Below are positions 8,821-17,205 of a stretch of DNA of 20,902 nucleotides, piece by piece; the first letter of the stretch is position 1; each line of letters opens with the position of its first letter. The DNA is from Pelagophyceae sp. CCMP2097 (Eukaryota; Sar; Pelagophyceae). The translations under genes and the position numbers were made by a program. The notes below the pieces were generated by a model. The model searched no databases. It was not told where the DNA came from and worked only from the letters and a program-made list of their open reading frames with translations. The stretch is taken from NCBI GenBank assembly GCA_026770575.1, contig MU657230.1:85360-106261 (forward strand). Reading direction: 5' to 3'.

Positions 8821-10222
8821 TGCCGGCAGAGCCTCTGTCTCAAAAGTGCCGGGGGGCCGTCGAAAAGGGACCGCCCTGGCCCCTCTGCCGTCGCGGAGGT
8901 GCCGAGGCACCGCCCAGAGGGGCTGCCCAGAGAGAGGCGCCCTCCAGAGGGCCTGTTCAGATGGACTGCCCGGGGGGGCTCTCAATCGAGGCCTTGCCCT
9001 CTGGGCCGTGTAGGAGCGACCTTGCAGAGGGGCTGTTCAAACGGACTGCCCAGAGTGGCTCTCCAAAGGGGTATAGGGCGACGTTGCAGAAGGACAACGG
9101 GTCCGCATGGCCTCCCGGGACCGCATCCAGTGCCCATTTGGCTTGTTGCGCAGCTCCTTTTTCTGGAGTTTGGGCCCTTGAAACAGACCCCGGGGCCTGG
9201 CCCCGCAAAGCGTTTTCGCACAAAAAAACGCGGGCTTCTTTTTGAGCCTCTGCGAGGGCAGCGCATCGAGGCCCTCGAACCGCACGAGGAGCCACGTCGA
9301 GGGGCCGTATCGAGGGCCCGTCGCATCGTCTCCGAGTCCGGGCCCGCGACGACGTTTGCATTTGCATTGGGCCGTCGGGAGTCAGAAGAGGGTGTGCGGC
9401 ACCTCGCCCGGGCCATTCACCGGGGCCGCGCAAGCGACCTTTGCATTCGGCCGAGACGTGGGCAAACCTCATCTTCGGGGCCAAAGAGGCTTCTCGCCCG
9501 GAGCGCATTATAGCCTCGGTCGCCACTCGGGCCCGTACGGGGGGCGCTTCGTGAAAGAGGCGCGCTCAATTGACCCCCGTCTCGGCCCGCACGAGGCCGC
9601 CCCGTACCGAGGGCCCGGATCGAGCGACGAGTCGAGGCCCGTGCGAGGGCCTCCTCAAGGCGCGACGACTCTTCCCGGGTTTCTGCGGCGCTGCAAGTGC
9701 GCGCGGGCTCGATAGGGGCCCTCAAAGGGACCTCGTTCTTTGGCCGGGCGATTGTGAGCATCCATGCCCTTGATAGCGGCCGAGCGACCGCGTTGAGAAG
9801 AAAGACCGCCAAAGAGGCACATCTCCCGGCATGCTCAAAGTGGAAACCGGTAAGGCGCTTTTTTGGCGCAAGGGGCCCCCGGTAGCGGCCCCCAAAAGTT
9901 GCAGCCCCTTGTCCCCGACGGTGGCCTCGGCGACTTTGGCTCAAGGCGCCTTGAAGACGCCCCTCGCTCAAAAGTCGTTTCGTCACTCTCGCAAACACCA
10001 ACGCGGCATCGAACCGCCGTAGAGCTCGAGCTTCATCGAGGCGGCGCCTTGGAGCTCGCCGTTGCCCGGTCGGTGCACCGACGCGCCTTCGCTGTGCCTC
10101 TCCGGCTCGTCGGCCCAGTCGCCGCCCACGGCCCAGTCGCCGCCCTCGGTGTGCCGCCGCTGCCGCCTACGAACCGCGTGGGCGGTCCGAGCCTCTTCGA
10201 ATTCGTCTCTCCGCAGACGCAC
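8821..10222. other. GC-rich stretch, no supported gene
   Basis: CAGAGGGGCTG-type degenerate repeats at 8930-9080, then less repetitive sequence. Minus-strand frames (9417-10001, 8957-9526) and plus-strand frames (8812-9513) overlap without identifiable domains. In the model this is the 5' part of intron 4, read on the minus strand. Confidence 0.35.
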
Positions 10223-10421
10223 GCCGCGGGCGAGTCGAAGGCCGGGGGCGGCGGCGCCTGCATTAAGAGGACCGACAACCCCGACGGCGACTTCCCCAGA
10301 GCGGCCGCGGGCGGCTCTGAGAAGATGCGCGATTCCAAGTCGTGGTGCTGCGCAGCGTCGATGTGCTTCGTTTCGGCGTACTGCACTGCGACGGTGAACG
10401 ATCCAAAGGCGCACCGCGCTG
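10223..10421 (-). CDS. ATG13: Putative exon 4 of the ATG13-like gene
   Basis: A minus-strand block is preceded by a tandem acceptor (CCCAGCAG, exon start at 10421 or 10418) and followed by a GTGCGT donor at 10222-10217. The phase is right for joining exon 3 (one base left over) to exon 5 (two bases left over). It encodes residues about 178-243, including FGSFTVAVQYAE (183-194). This resembles the late HORMA strand of ATG13, where a small residue pair precedes a beta strand ending in Tyr. A Ser/Pro/Ala-rich linker follows. The usual loop before that strand is short or missing, so an additional exon may have been overlooked. A plus-strand frame across the same bases has no recognisable content. 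Assignment is inference from phase, splice sites and weak similarity. Confidence 0.35.
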
Positions 10422-12184
10422 CTGGGAGATTCGAGGCGCGGACTGCCGCGCCGAGCAGGAAGGCGAGCGGCGGGTTCGGTTGGTACGATGCCTCAGAGTG
10501 CCCGTTTAAGAGCAACCACGCCTCAGAGTCCGCCTCCCGAGTGCACACCGCAAAGGCCAAGCACCCAGAAGCGCCGCGGCCTACGTCCGCTCCTCCAAAG
10601 TCCCAAAAAAGATGCGCAGACGGCGCCGCGAATGCCGAAATGGATACACGGCGTTGAAAAGAGGGGCCCAAAGGCCGCCAATGCCCGGGAGAGTTCTGGC
10701 AGGCCAAACTCTGGCACATCGGGTGCTCTGCAAGCCGCTTGAGAGTCAGTGGAGCGTAAGACGAGGTCCTCGCCGCATCCGTCGCCCGATGCCATTGGGG
10801 GCGAGGGTCCCGGAGTGACTCGCTTTCCAAAAGACTTGAAATTGCAAATCCGACGAATCCGCCGTATTTTTTGAACTTGATCCCGTCTCAAATGGGGCCA
10901 TCGCCTTTGGGCGACGGCCAAATGCGCCCGTGGAACAAACCTCTCCTGGGACGCATCTCCCCAAAGTCCCGACGAGCCCGGATCGGATCCCCCTACGAGC
11001 CGCCCTTTGGAAGCGAGAGGGGCTTTGGGGCTTTGACAATCGGCTTTGAAAGAGGCCCTCTTTCGATCAAAGGGGGGCGCGTTTTGCGAGCGCGGCATCA
11101 TGTGTGCGAAGAGGTCGCAAAGAGCGCCGGCTGATCCGAAGAGCCCTGCGCATTCCAAAATGGCCGTCAGAAGTTGGCCCCCCTCGAGAGGCCACCGAGA
11201 CCGAGGGACCGTGCAGCAAACCCAAACTCGAGAGGCCGGGCCGTGCAGAAAACCCAAACTGGGTCTCCAAGGTCCGAGGGCCACATTCTCTCCGGGGCCG
11301 TCTCGGGGACCCTCCGGCTTCCGAGGACCCGTCGGCTGCCTTGCGAGGCATTCCGGGGCCATGGTCGAGAATCAGGATTCGTCTCGATGAATCGCATCGA
11401 ACATGCTCGGGGCCGCCTTTTCGGCGAGGGTCGAGTTTCCGGAAAGAAGCCAAGACGCCGAGTTCGGCATCTCTCAGAGGACCGCCTCTCCTTGCTCGCC
11501 GCCGCCCAGAGGATCGCGGAGAAGCATCGTCCCCGAGGGCACTTGCAACGTCGAGAATGACCGGGGCTTTCGCGCCGCGTCTCGTGGAGGGCGTTGCCGA
11601 GGGGCCATCAAGGACCGTCTCGAGAAGCCGTCCCTCGAGATGGGCTTTTCAGAGCGAGGGTGGGCACAAGGGCCCTCCAGAGGGGCCCTTCAGAGGGCCC
11701 ACCGTCGGCCCTGCCGCCTTCAGAGGCCCGCGCCGGCCACCGCAACGAGGGGCCGGCTGATCCGTGGAGAGGGGCCGTCCAGAGAGGAAGAGGCATCTCA
11801 GAGCTCCCCGGCCGCAAGAGGACCGAGTATCGAGCAAGACCAGGCGAGTGAAAACACCCTCGTACGTGGCCTCAATGCCGTCTCCAGGGCAAGCTCCTCG
11901 GGCAAGCTCTAGGCTGTCGACCTCGGCCCGTCTCGAGGGGCCGTCCTCTAAGACCGCCAACGCTTGCTGCGACGTCTCCTCGCGTCTTTTCAAGGGCCGT
12001 TTGGCCGTCGAGATGGCCCGCCTCGCCGCCTTTTTGAGACCGTTTCGGAGAAATAGTTTTCAAAAAGACATTTAAGAAGGATTTGATTAATGCTTTACAG
12101 GGCCCATCTCGAGGCCCGCCTCGAGGCCGTTGAACGGGAGCATCGGTAAGAAGGGCCGTCGTCAAACCCGTTGAGAGGCGTATC

Positions 12185-12348
12185 ACAAAGAGCGCCGTCC
12201 AGAGGCCGCCTCGAGGGCCGCCTCGAGGGCCGCCCCGAGGACTGCCGCGAGGACCCCAGGTGGCTCTTGCACGGGCTTATTACAAAGAGCGTCGTCCAGA
12301 GACCGCCCCTCTGACCTCTCGAGGACCCCAGGTGGCTCTTGCACGGGC
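12185..12348. repeat. Imperfect tandem duplication (period about 97 bp)
   Basis: ACAAAGAGCGCCGTCCAGAG at 12185 recurs as ACAAAGAGCGTCGTCCAGAG at 12282. The later segment GGACCCCAGGTGGCTCTTGC occurs at 12251 and 12323. The first copy has about 25 extra bases from GCCGCCTCGAGG repetition, so the two landmarks have different spacings. Confidence 0.85.
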
Positions 12349-12389
12349 CCGTCCAACTCGCACAAACTCACCATCCGCAAGGACCGTGC

Positions 12390-12640
12390 TGAGGGAGAGT
12401 CTGGATGGACCCTCCAGAGAGCCCGTCCAGAGGATCAACGGACCGTCCAGAGGAGCCGTCAAGAAGGGCCGTCCAGATGGGCCATCTGCATGGACCTTCT
12501 GCAACGACCCTCCAGAGGGGCTTCTCAGAGGGGCTCTCCAGAGAGACCATCCAGAGGGGCTTTCGAGAGGGGTCCAGAGGGGCTTTCGAGAGCGGCCGTG
12601 CAGAGGGACCATCCAGAGACTGCAAGGAACCGTGCCTGCA
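12390..12640. repeat. Degenerate CCAGAGGGG-type repeats
   Basis: CCGTCCAGAG, CCTCCAGAGGGGCT and TTTCGAGAGGGGTCCAGAGG units occur repeatedly with irregular spacing. Frames open on both strands are attributed to this composition. Confidence 0.6.
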
Positions 12641-12899
12641 GGGACCCTGAAAAAGAGACCTCGCAAGCGCAGAGGCCTTGCAAATGGCCCTTGATAGGGC
12701 CCGTCCAGAGGGCCTCTTCAAGGACCAAAGCATGTCCAAAAATGAATTTGCACGGGCCCCAGCGAGTCTCGCACCGTGAGCCCCTGCCCCGTTCAAGATG
12801 ACCGTCGAGGACCGCATACGACTGTACAGGACCGCAGAGGACCGTCTCAAACAGGACCGGCCGTCGGACCGTAGACGGTCGTCGGGCCGTAGAGCACTT

Positions 12900-12957
12900 G
12901 TAGGGCCGTGGAGGACTGTGGAGGGCCGTGGAGGGCCGTGGAGGACTGTGGACGGGC
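12900..12957. repeat. 10-bp minisatellite (GGGCCGTGGA / GGACTGTGGA)
   Basis: Five to six consecutive 10-bp units alternate between GGGCCGTGGA and GGACTGTGGA. Sparse related GGACCGTAGA and GGGCCGTAGA units continue to about 13390. Confidence 0.8.
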
Positions 12958-13424
12958 CGACGACTTCCATGGATGATGTACTGGACCGTGCAGGACCCCA
13001 TAGGACCCCATATGATCGTCCAAGAAGGCCGTTGGGGTCCGCAACGGGCCAATCTAGGATCGTACGGGACCGTAGGGCCGTCTCGCTCCGTCGACGGACC
13101 GTCGACGGACCGTCGAGGACTGTACGGGGCTCAAAGGGACCGCAGAGGAGAGTAGACCGCTGGCCGTAGACGGCCTCGGACTGTAGAGGGCCGCAGAGGC
13201 GCTCGAGGACTGCAGAGGACCGGTATTCCTCGGGCCGTGCAGGGCCGTGCAAGGCCTCTGGGATCGAAGAGGACCGCTTAGGGTTGTACGGGACTGTAGA
13301 GGACCCGAGTAGGCCCCGCGAGACATTGTCGTCTACGGACCATCGAGGACCGAACGGGGCCGTACGGGGCTCGTCGGGACCGTAGAAGACCCTCGAGAGA
13401 CGGTCGAGAGACGGTCAAGAGCAG

Positions 13425-13570
13425 AGTCGGGTTTGCCGGGTTAGAGCGTCTTGGCCTTCCCCGTCTTTGAGCGGGTCTGGCCGTGGCTCGAACCCGACCC
13501 TTCGAAGGCGGGTTTGGTCGCTCGACAAACCCGCGACCCTTTGGGATTGGCACAAATTGCTCTCCGGACG
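13425..13570 (-). repeat. Core repeat, copy E (inverted)
   Basis: On the minus strand this reads CAATTTGTGCCAATCCCAAA, GGGTCGCGGGTTTGTCGAGC, CCACGGCCAGACCCGCTC and CCCGGCAAACCCGACTC, the same motif order as copies A-D. It is the only inverted copy and lies 7.9 kb from copy D. Confidence 0.8.
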
Positions 13571-14530
13571 GGCCCCTGCGAGGCCTCTTTGGCGGTCGAG
13601 GCCTCTGCGCGGTCACTTGCTTCGGCCTCTTCGAAGGCCCTATCAAGCCCCCACGCAGGGTTCCTCGCCAGAGACGCGTGTTCGGGCTCTCGCGGGATCC
13701 CTTCACATTCCTTGCACGGGACGCCATATGGTTTGATAGAGGGCCCGTCCGAGCGACCGTCCAAGGGCCCGCCCAGGTGACGTCGCAGAGAGGCCGCAGC
13801 CGAGGGGCCGGCAGCCGAGTGACCGTCCAAGGGTCCGTCCAAGGGGCCGCCGTCAAAGCGATGGCCACAGAGGGCCCTTCGAGGGACCGTCCAAGGAACT
13901 GTCCAAAGGAAGTGTCCAAGGGACCGCCCAAGCGACCATCTGAGGGAGCGTCCATCCACGCGACCGTCCGAGGGCCCGCCCGAGGGACCGCCCAGAGGGA
14001 CGCAGAGGGGCCGCAGTCGAGGAGACGGCGGCCGAGCGATCGCTCAAGAGACCGCCCGAGGGACCTTACACGGGACTGCCGCAAAGGGACCGACGAGGGA
14101 GCGTCGAGGGAGCGTCCACGGGATCGGTCGAAGGGACCTTGGAAAGGACCGTCAAAGGGACCGTCCACGGAATCGTCGGAGAGGGACCGCCCAAGGAACA
14201 GTCCAAGGAACAGTCTAAAGGAAGTGTCCAAAGGACCGCCCAAGGAGCCGTCCGAGGGAACGTCCGAGGGACCGTCGCAGAAGACCGACCCGTCTCCGGG
14301 CCCGTCGAGAGATAGCTCAAGGAACCGTCCAAGGAACTGTCAAAAAGGACTGTTCGAAGGTTTGTCCTTTGGGTCCGTCCTTTGGGACCGCCCGCGGGAC
14401 GTCGCAGGGGGGGCGCAGTCTTTGCGGCCGTCCAGACGACCTTCCCATGGACCCGTCCACAGAAGACCGTCTTCAGGGCCGTCGAGGGGACCCTCCAAGG
14501 GCCATTTCCGTGCAAAGGTCCCGTGACGGG
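13571..14530 (-). repeat. Inverted higher-order repeat arm next to core copy E
   Basis: In the minus orientation this holds the same sub-blocks seen beside copies A-D: AGGCCTTGC-type units (13570-13640), a relative of the GGGACCCTGCGTGGGGGCTT block (13645-13680), two copies of the CTGCCGGCCCCTCGGCTGCG block (about 13800 and 14020), and many GGACGGTCCCTT-like 12-mers to about 14360. Frames on either strand through it are not considered genes. Confidence 0.7.
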
Positions 14531-14665
14531 GTCCTTCTGGCAAAGGCCCCTATGACCGTAGAGCGTGGCCTCGAGCCTCGCATACGCGAGTCCAGACGGC
14601 AAGAACCCGAATCTCATCATCGCAAAACGTCATCTTTGGCGCCTCGGGGACAGCGCTCTGAAAAT

Positions 14666-14736
14666 GCCAAAATATTCCAGGAATACCAGAAAACGACAAG
14701 AAAATACCGAAATATTCCAGGAATGCCAAAGAGAGC
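14666..14736. repeat. AT-rich 40-bp direct repeat inside GC-rich DNA
   Basis: AAATATTCCAGGAAT begins at 14670 and again at 14710. Each contains the near-palindrome TATTCC-A-GGAATA or a one-base variant. It lies just 3' of the proposed exon 3 donor (minus strand), so in the model it is the start of intron 3. A TTTTCAG on the minus strand resembles an acceptor, but the frames after it stop quickly. Confidence 0.75.
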
Positions 14737-14742
14737 ACGCAC

Positions 14743-15458
14743 CATTGCCTGTCCGCGCCGCCAGCTCCGCCCTTCGCTGAAGCTGCGCCGCCGGCAGCGA
14801 CAGCGAGTGCGAGTACAGCGTTCGGAGGAGGACCATGATTCTTTTCCAGAGGGCGCGGACTTGTCCGAGGAGCACGGCCTCGTCTTCTCGGCCAGTTAGC
14901 GCGGGTCCCATGCTGAAATGGATCTCCCACCGCTCCAAGAGCTCCGGTGCCGACCCGTCGCGCGGCCGCCACACCACCAAAAGGCGCAGAGGTAGGTGCA
15001 AATCCCTGCGCCAGTACCTAATGCGTCTCGCTCCACTGCCGAACGCGCGCGTCGTCCCAGACACGCTCCGCCGTCCCACGCACTCCATCATGCCCCGGAG
15101 CACGGCGACCTCGTCGACCTCGAGGTTGAAGCGCGTGCGGCCGGGCGACCGCGCCTGGGTGCGGGGGTTCGAGGCGGCGGCGGCGGCTCTCGGCTCGGGC
15201 GGCTTTTCCAGAGGGGCGCGGCTTCATTGCAAGTGCACGCCCATCAGTAATTCGGTTCAACAGGATGATCTCGGCGGACTTGGCCACGGCCTCGAAGATG
15301 ACCTACCGAGGAGATCATGGGAGAGAACGGCCTCGAAGGGAGAGAGAACGGCATGGAAGATCATCCATCACGCGATCGAACAACTCTCTCGCGATTCGGC
15401 GGCCGGCCCCGGGTTTCCTCCGCGCGCGCCGCACCTGCGCGCACTTGGCCTCGGCCAT
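14743..15458 (-). CDS. ATG13: ATG13-like autophagy protein, HORMA-domain exons 1-3
   Basis: ATG13 is the HORMA-domain regulatory subunit of the Atg1/ULK kinase complex that starts autophagosome formation in the cytosol. Exon 1 is 15458-15435, starting at ATG in a good context (CCGCCATGG) and encoding MAEAKCAQ. Intron 1 is 15434-15303 (132 nt, GTGCGG...GGTAG). Exon 2 is 15302-15239, encoding VIFEAVAKSAEIILLNRI, the first HORMA helix. Intron 2 is 15238-15187 (52 nt, GTGCAC...GAGAG) and is needed to restore frame. Exon 3 is 15186-14743. It carries TRFNLEVDEV (47-56), PLRLLVVWRP (95-104), LLERWEIHF (112-120) and WKRIMVLLRTLYSHSLSLPA (143-162). The LLERW and VLLRTLY...LPA motifs are the most diagnostic family features. 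Exon 3 ends at a GTGCGT donor with one base left over. The rest of the protein must come from downstream exons; candidates are at 10421-10223 and 1901-1424. If intron 2 is wrong, a frameshift would make this a decaying copy. Confidence 0.78.
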
Positions 15459-15742
15459 GGCGGAACGCGCGCGGGGCGGCGCGGAGACGACGTTCGAATT
15501 CTTGGCGCACCCTTCCCCAAAAAGTTTGAACAGAATTCAAATCCCCAAAACGCTGGGCCCCGGATTCAAATCCCCAAAAGATGGCGACCCAGATTCAAAT
15601 CCAATTGACCACCGAGTGAGAGGACGCAGCGGCGTGATCACTCCATCGGCCCTCGTCTCGGCCCGCGCATCGGGTGCCGCGCTAGGACGCGCATCCCGTA
15701 GAAACCGGCGCTGGTGCACGGCGAGCAACTTTAAAACCATTA
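15459..15742 (-). promoter_or_regulatory. Upstream (5') region of the ATG13-like gene
   Basis: The sequence immediately upstream of the minus-strand start codon is GC-rich to about 15510, then becomes less so and carries the 29-bp repeats. The MITE at 15743 begins only 285 bp upstream of the ATG. I cannot identify a TATA box or initiator with confidence. Confidence 0.3.
15535..15608. repeat. 29-bp tandem repeat with tRNA T-arm-like motif
   Basis: ATTCAAATCCCCAAAA or its start occurs at 15535, 15564 and 15593, an exact 29-bp period. GGATTCAAATCCCC resembles a tRNA T-arm / RNA polymerase III B-box (GGTTCRANYCC) with one change. No surrounding cloverleaf is visible. Confidence 0.8.
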
Positions 15743-16152
15743 GACAGGTTCACATTATTTAACCAGTTCAGAACTCGTACGCAAATACGAGTTAAGGCGA
15801 TAGTTCAGAAGAGTTCAAAAATCGTTTTTGCACTTTGAGTTCAGCCCCGGAGGCGGCGGCATTTTGCCATCTTCATTTTGGCGATTGCAGTCACGTCCCA
15901 TCGAAATCTAGGTGAGCTGGTTCGAACCCCACCGGCGACATTTCGAACCTAATCTGGATTTGAACAAAGCCACACTAAGTTTATTTTTAATGTTTTGAAC
16001 AATTAAGACAGCCACATTTGCGGGTTTTCTCAGTTCTGAATTAGTTCCGAACTCAGAGTTCAGTTTGACCAGTTCTGAACTAGACTGTTCTGAACTGTGT
16101 ATTTGTCATTTTCTGAACCAGTTCTAAACTAGTTAATTAAAGTGAACCTGTC
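15743..16152. mobile_element. 410-bp MITE with about 36-bp TIRs and TA target duplications
   Basis: The left end GACAGGTTCAC plus 25 further bases matches the reverse complement of the right end (GTGAACCTGTC) with about five mismatches over about 36 positions. TA dinucleotides flank both ends (15741-15742 and 16153-16154), as expected for a Tc1/mariner-type target-site duplication. The ends are dense in GTTCWGAAC-like palindromes (for example near 15766, 16033, 16063, 16071 and 16088). The interior has no transposase frame, so it is non-autonomous. An inner palindrome GGTTCGAACC (15919-15928) equals a Pol III B-box core, but no tRNA fold is present. Confidence 0.82.
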
Positions 16153-16154
16153 TA

Positions 16155-16770
16155 TTGTGCCGACCATTCTAAAAAAGGGCTGCTTGGCCGACTTGGGTCT
16201 ATTTCTGCGAGACTTGAAACGCCTTTGCGAGGCACGGCGTGCTCGCAATGTGCTCTCGGGCTCGATGCGAGGCTCGCGGAGCCTCCGACCCAACGCCGCC
16301 ATCTTCACGTGTCCCAACGGACGTTCGATCATTGGACGGGCAACCACTCCGGACTCGGCAAAGCGAGGCAAGCGCGTGTCCCGTACGGCTGTCTTGCGTC
16401 CGACAGAGGGGACGTTAGCCAAAGGACGCCAAGTCTACCCGGATTTGATCTAACCTTCTCGAGGCTCGCTCGAGTAGGCCAGATTTTGGACCCTGGGTCA
16501 TTAAGCCCAATCGAAACGTTTGATGCACCATGCCCTAGGACCGACCGAGTCGTAGCCAACGCGCGTTCTAAAAATCCCTCAGCCGGTCTGTGGACTCGTG
16601 GCCGCCCCGCGGAGCATCAATTTTTTTTGGTATCGGAAACTAATTTGGGTAAATATTGAGCTCCCGCACCCCGTAAATCCCAGGTAAATGCGAAAATGCA
16701 AGGACTTTATTTAAACCTTTTTGGTTCCGGGAAGGCCTTTGTCCAGCAGCGAGTACAAAGTGGCTTCTCC
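16155..16770. other. Stretch with no recognised gene
   Basis: A plus-strand frame at 16225-16659 (144 codons) and a minus-strand frame at 16129-16422 overlap. Neither has recognisable motifs or flanking splice signals that I can rank. The minus-strand frame partly enters the MITE right end. Both may be fortuitous. Confidence 0.25.
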
Positions 16771-16771
16771 C

Positions 16772-17205
16772 GGCGCCGGTATCGCGCTGCCTAGGAATAT
16801 GATGGCATCGAATGACGGGCTCGGCGAGACCAACATGTGGGCCCAAGAAATTCCCAGAGAGCCGCCTGCGCGGAGAGAACGACCCTCGAACGTGAGGAAC
16901 GCGGGGCTTACCGTTTCAAGCCAAAGCGGCGCCGGTATTGCGCTGCCTAGGAATATGATGGTACAGAATGACGGGCCCGGTGAGCCCAACATGTGGGCCC
17001 AAGAAGTCTCGATGGGACCCCCTGCGCGGAGAGAACGACCCTCAAACGTGACGAACGGGGGCTTACCGTTTCAAAGCCGCAACGGCGCCGGTATTGCGCT
17101 GCCTAGGAATATGATGGTACAGATTGACGAGCTCGGCGAGACCAACAAGCTGGCCCAAGAAGTTCCCAGAGAGCCGCCTAGGCGAAGAGAACGACCCTCA
17201 AACGT
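16772..17205 (+). repeat. 156-bp in-frame tandem repeat, about 2.8 copies
   Basis: GGCGCCGGTAT marks copy starts at 16772, 16928 and 17084, an exact 156-bp (52-codon) period. On the plus strand all copies are open within one 303-codon frame (16721-17632) and translate as GAGIALPRNMM... with a conserved RRERPSNV near the end of each unit. On the minus strand two copies are open (FEGRSL...IIFLGSAIPAP) but the third has a stop. Differences between copies include compensating one-base shifts that preserve the plus frame. A plus-strand repeat protein or exon is therefore slightly favoured, but no family is recognised. The minus strand ends plausibly at GTTTAA near 16712, so it cannot be excluded. 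Confidence 0.6.

Larger units (their letters stand above)
1902..10222 (-). other. Proposed giant repeat-filled intron 4 (8.3 kb)
   Basis: This is the interval between the putative exon 4 donor (GC|GTGCGT at 10223/10222) and the exon 5 acceptor (CTCTAG|G at 1902/1901). It contains four direct copies of the core repeat, the 13-bp and 12-bp minisatellites, and a 60-bp G-rich repeat. Additional unrecognised exons could lie inside, for example near 8720-8585. If the distal exons belong to another gene, this interval is intergenic. Confidence 0.35.
10422..14742 (-). other. Proposed repeat-filled intron 3 (4.3 kb)
   Basis: Bounded by a GTGCGT donor directly after the HORMA exon (14742) and the CCCAG acceptor at 10422-10423. 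It contains the inverted core copy E with its satellite blocks, a duplicated segment of about 97 bp and a 10-bp minisatellite. Several frames open on both strands (for example 11649-11993 minus) are not recognisable proteins and include 13-bp repeat units. Confidence 0.4.

Noticed and set aside
9935..9945. TTTGGCTCAAG, matching the 3' end of the dinoflagellate spliced leader
   Set aside because: Only 11 bases match exactly and the upstream half of the leader matches poorly. It is not enough to claim a leader relic or a dinoflagellate source.
14560..14620. Minus-strand segment MMRFGFLPSGLAYARLEATL as a HORMA strand
   Set aside because: It resembles the F-x-F-x-P...G-x-L strand of ATG13, but a stop lies just upstream in frame and no acceptor fits. 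The block at 10421 fits the phase better. It remains an alternative.
15872..15939. Possible tRNA gene around the GGTTCGAACC B-box
   Set aside because: The T-stem pairs at only three of five positions and the acceptor arms do not pair. It is at most a tRNA-derived fragment inside the MITE.
16721..17205. Minus-strand spliced gene with repeated exons (GGTAAG...CGCGCAG units)
   Set aside because: Donor- and acceptor-like sites recur 46 nt apart in each unit, but splicing them shifts the frame into early stops, so the repeated-exon model fails.
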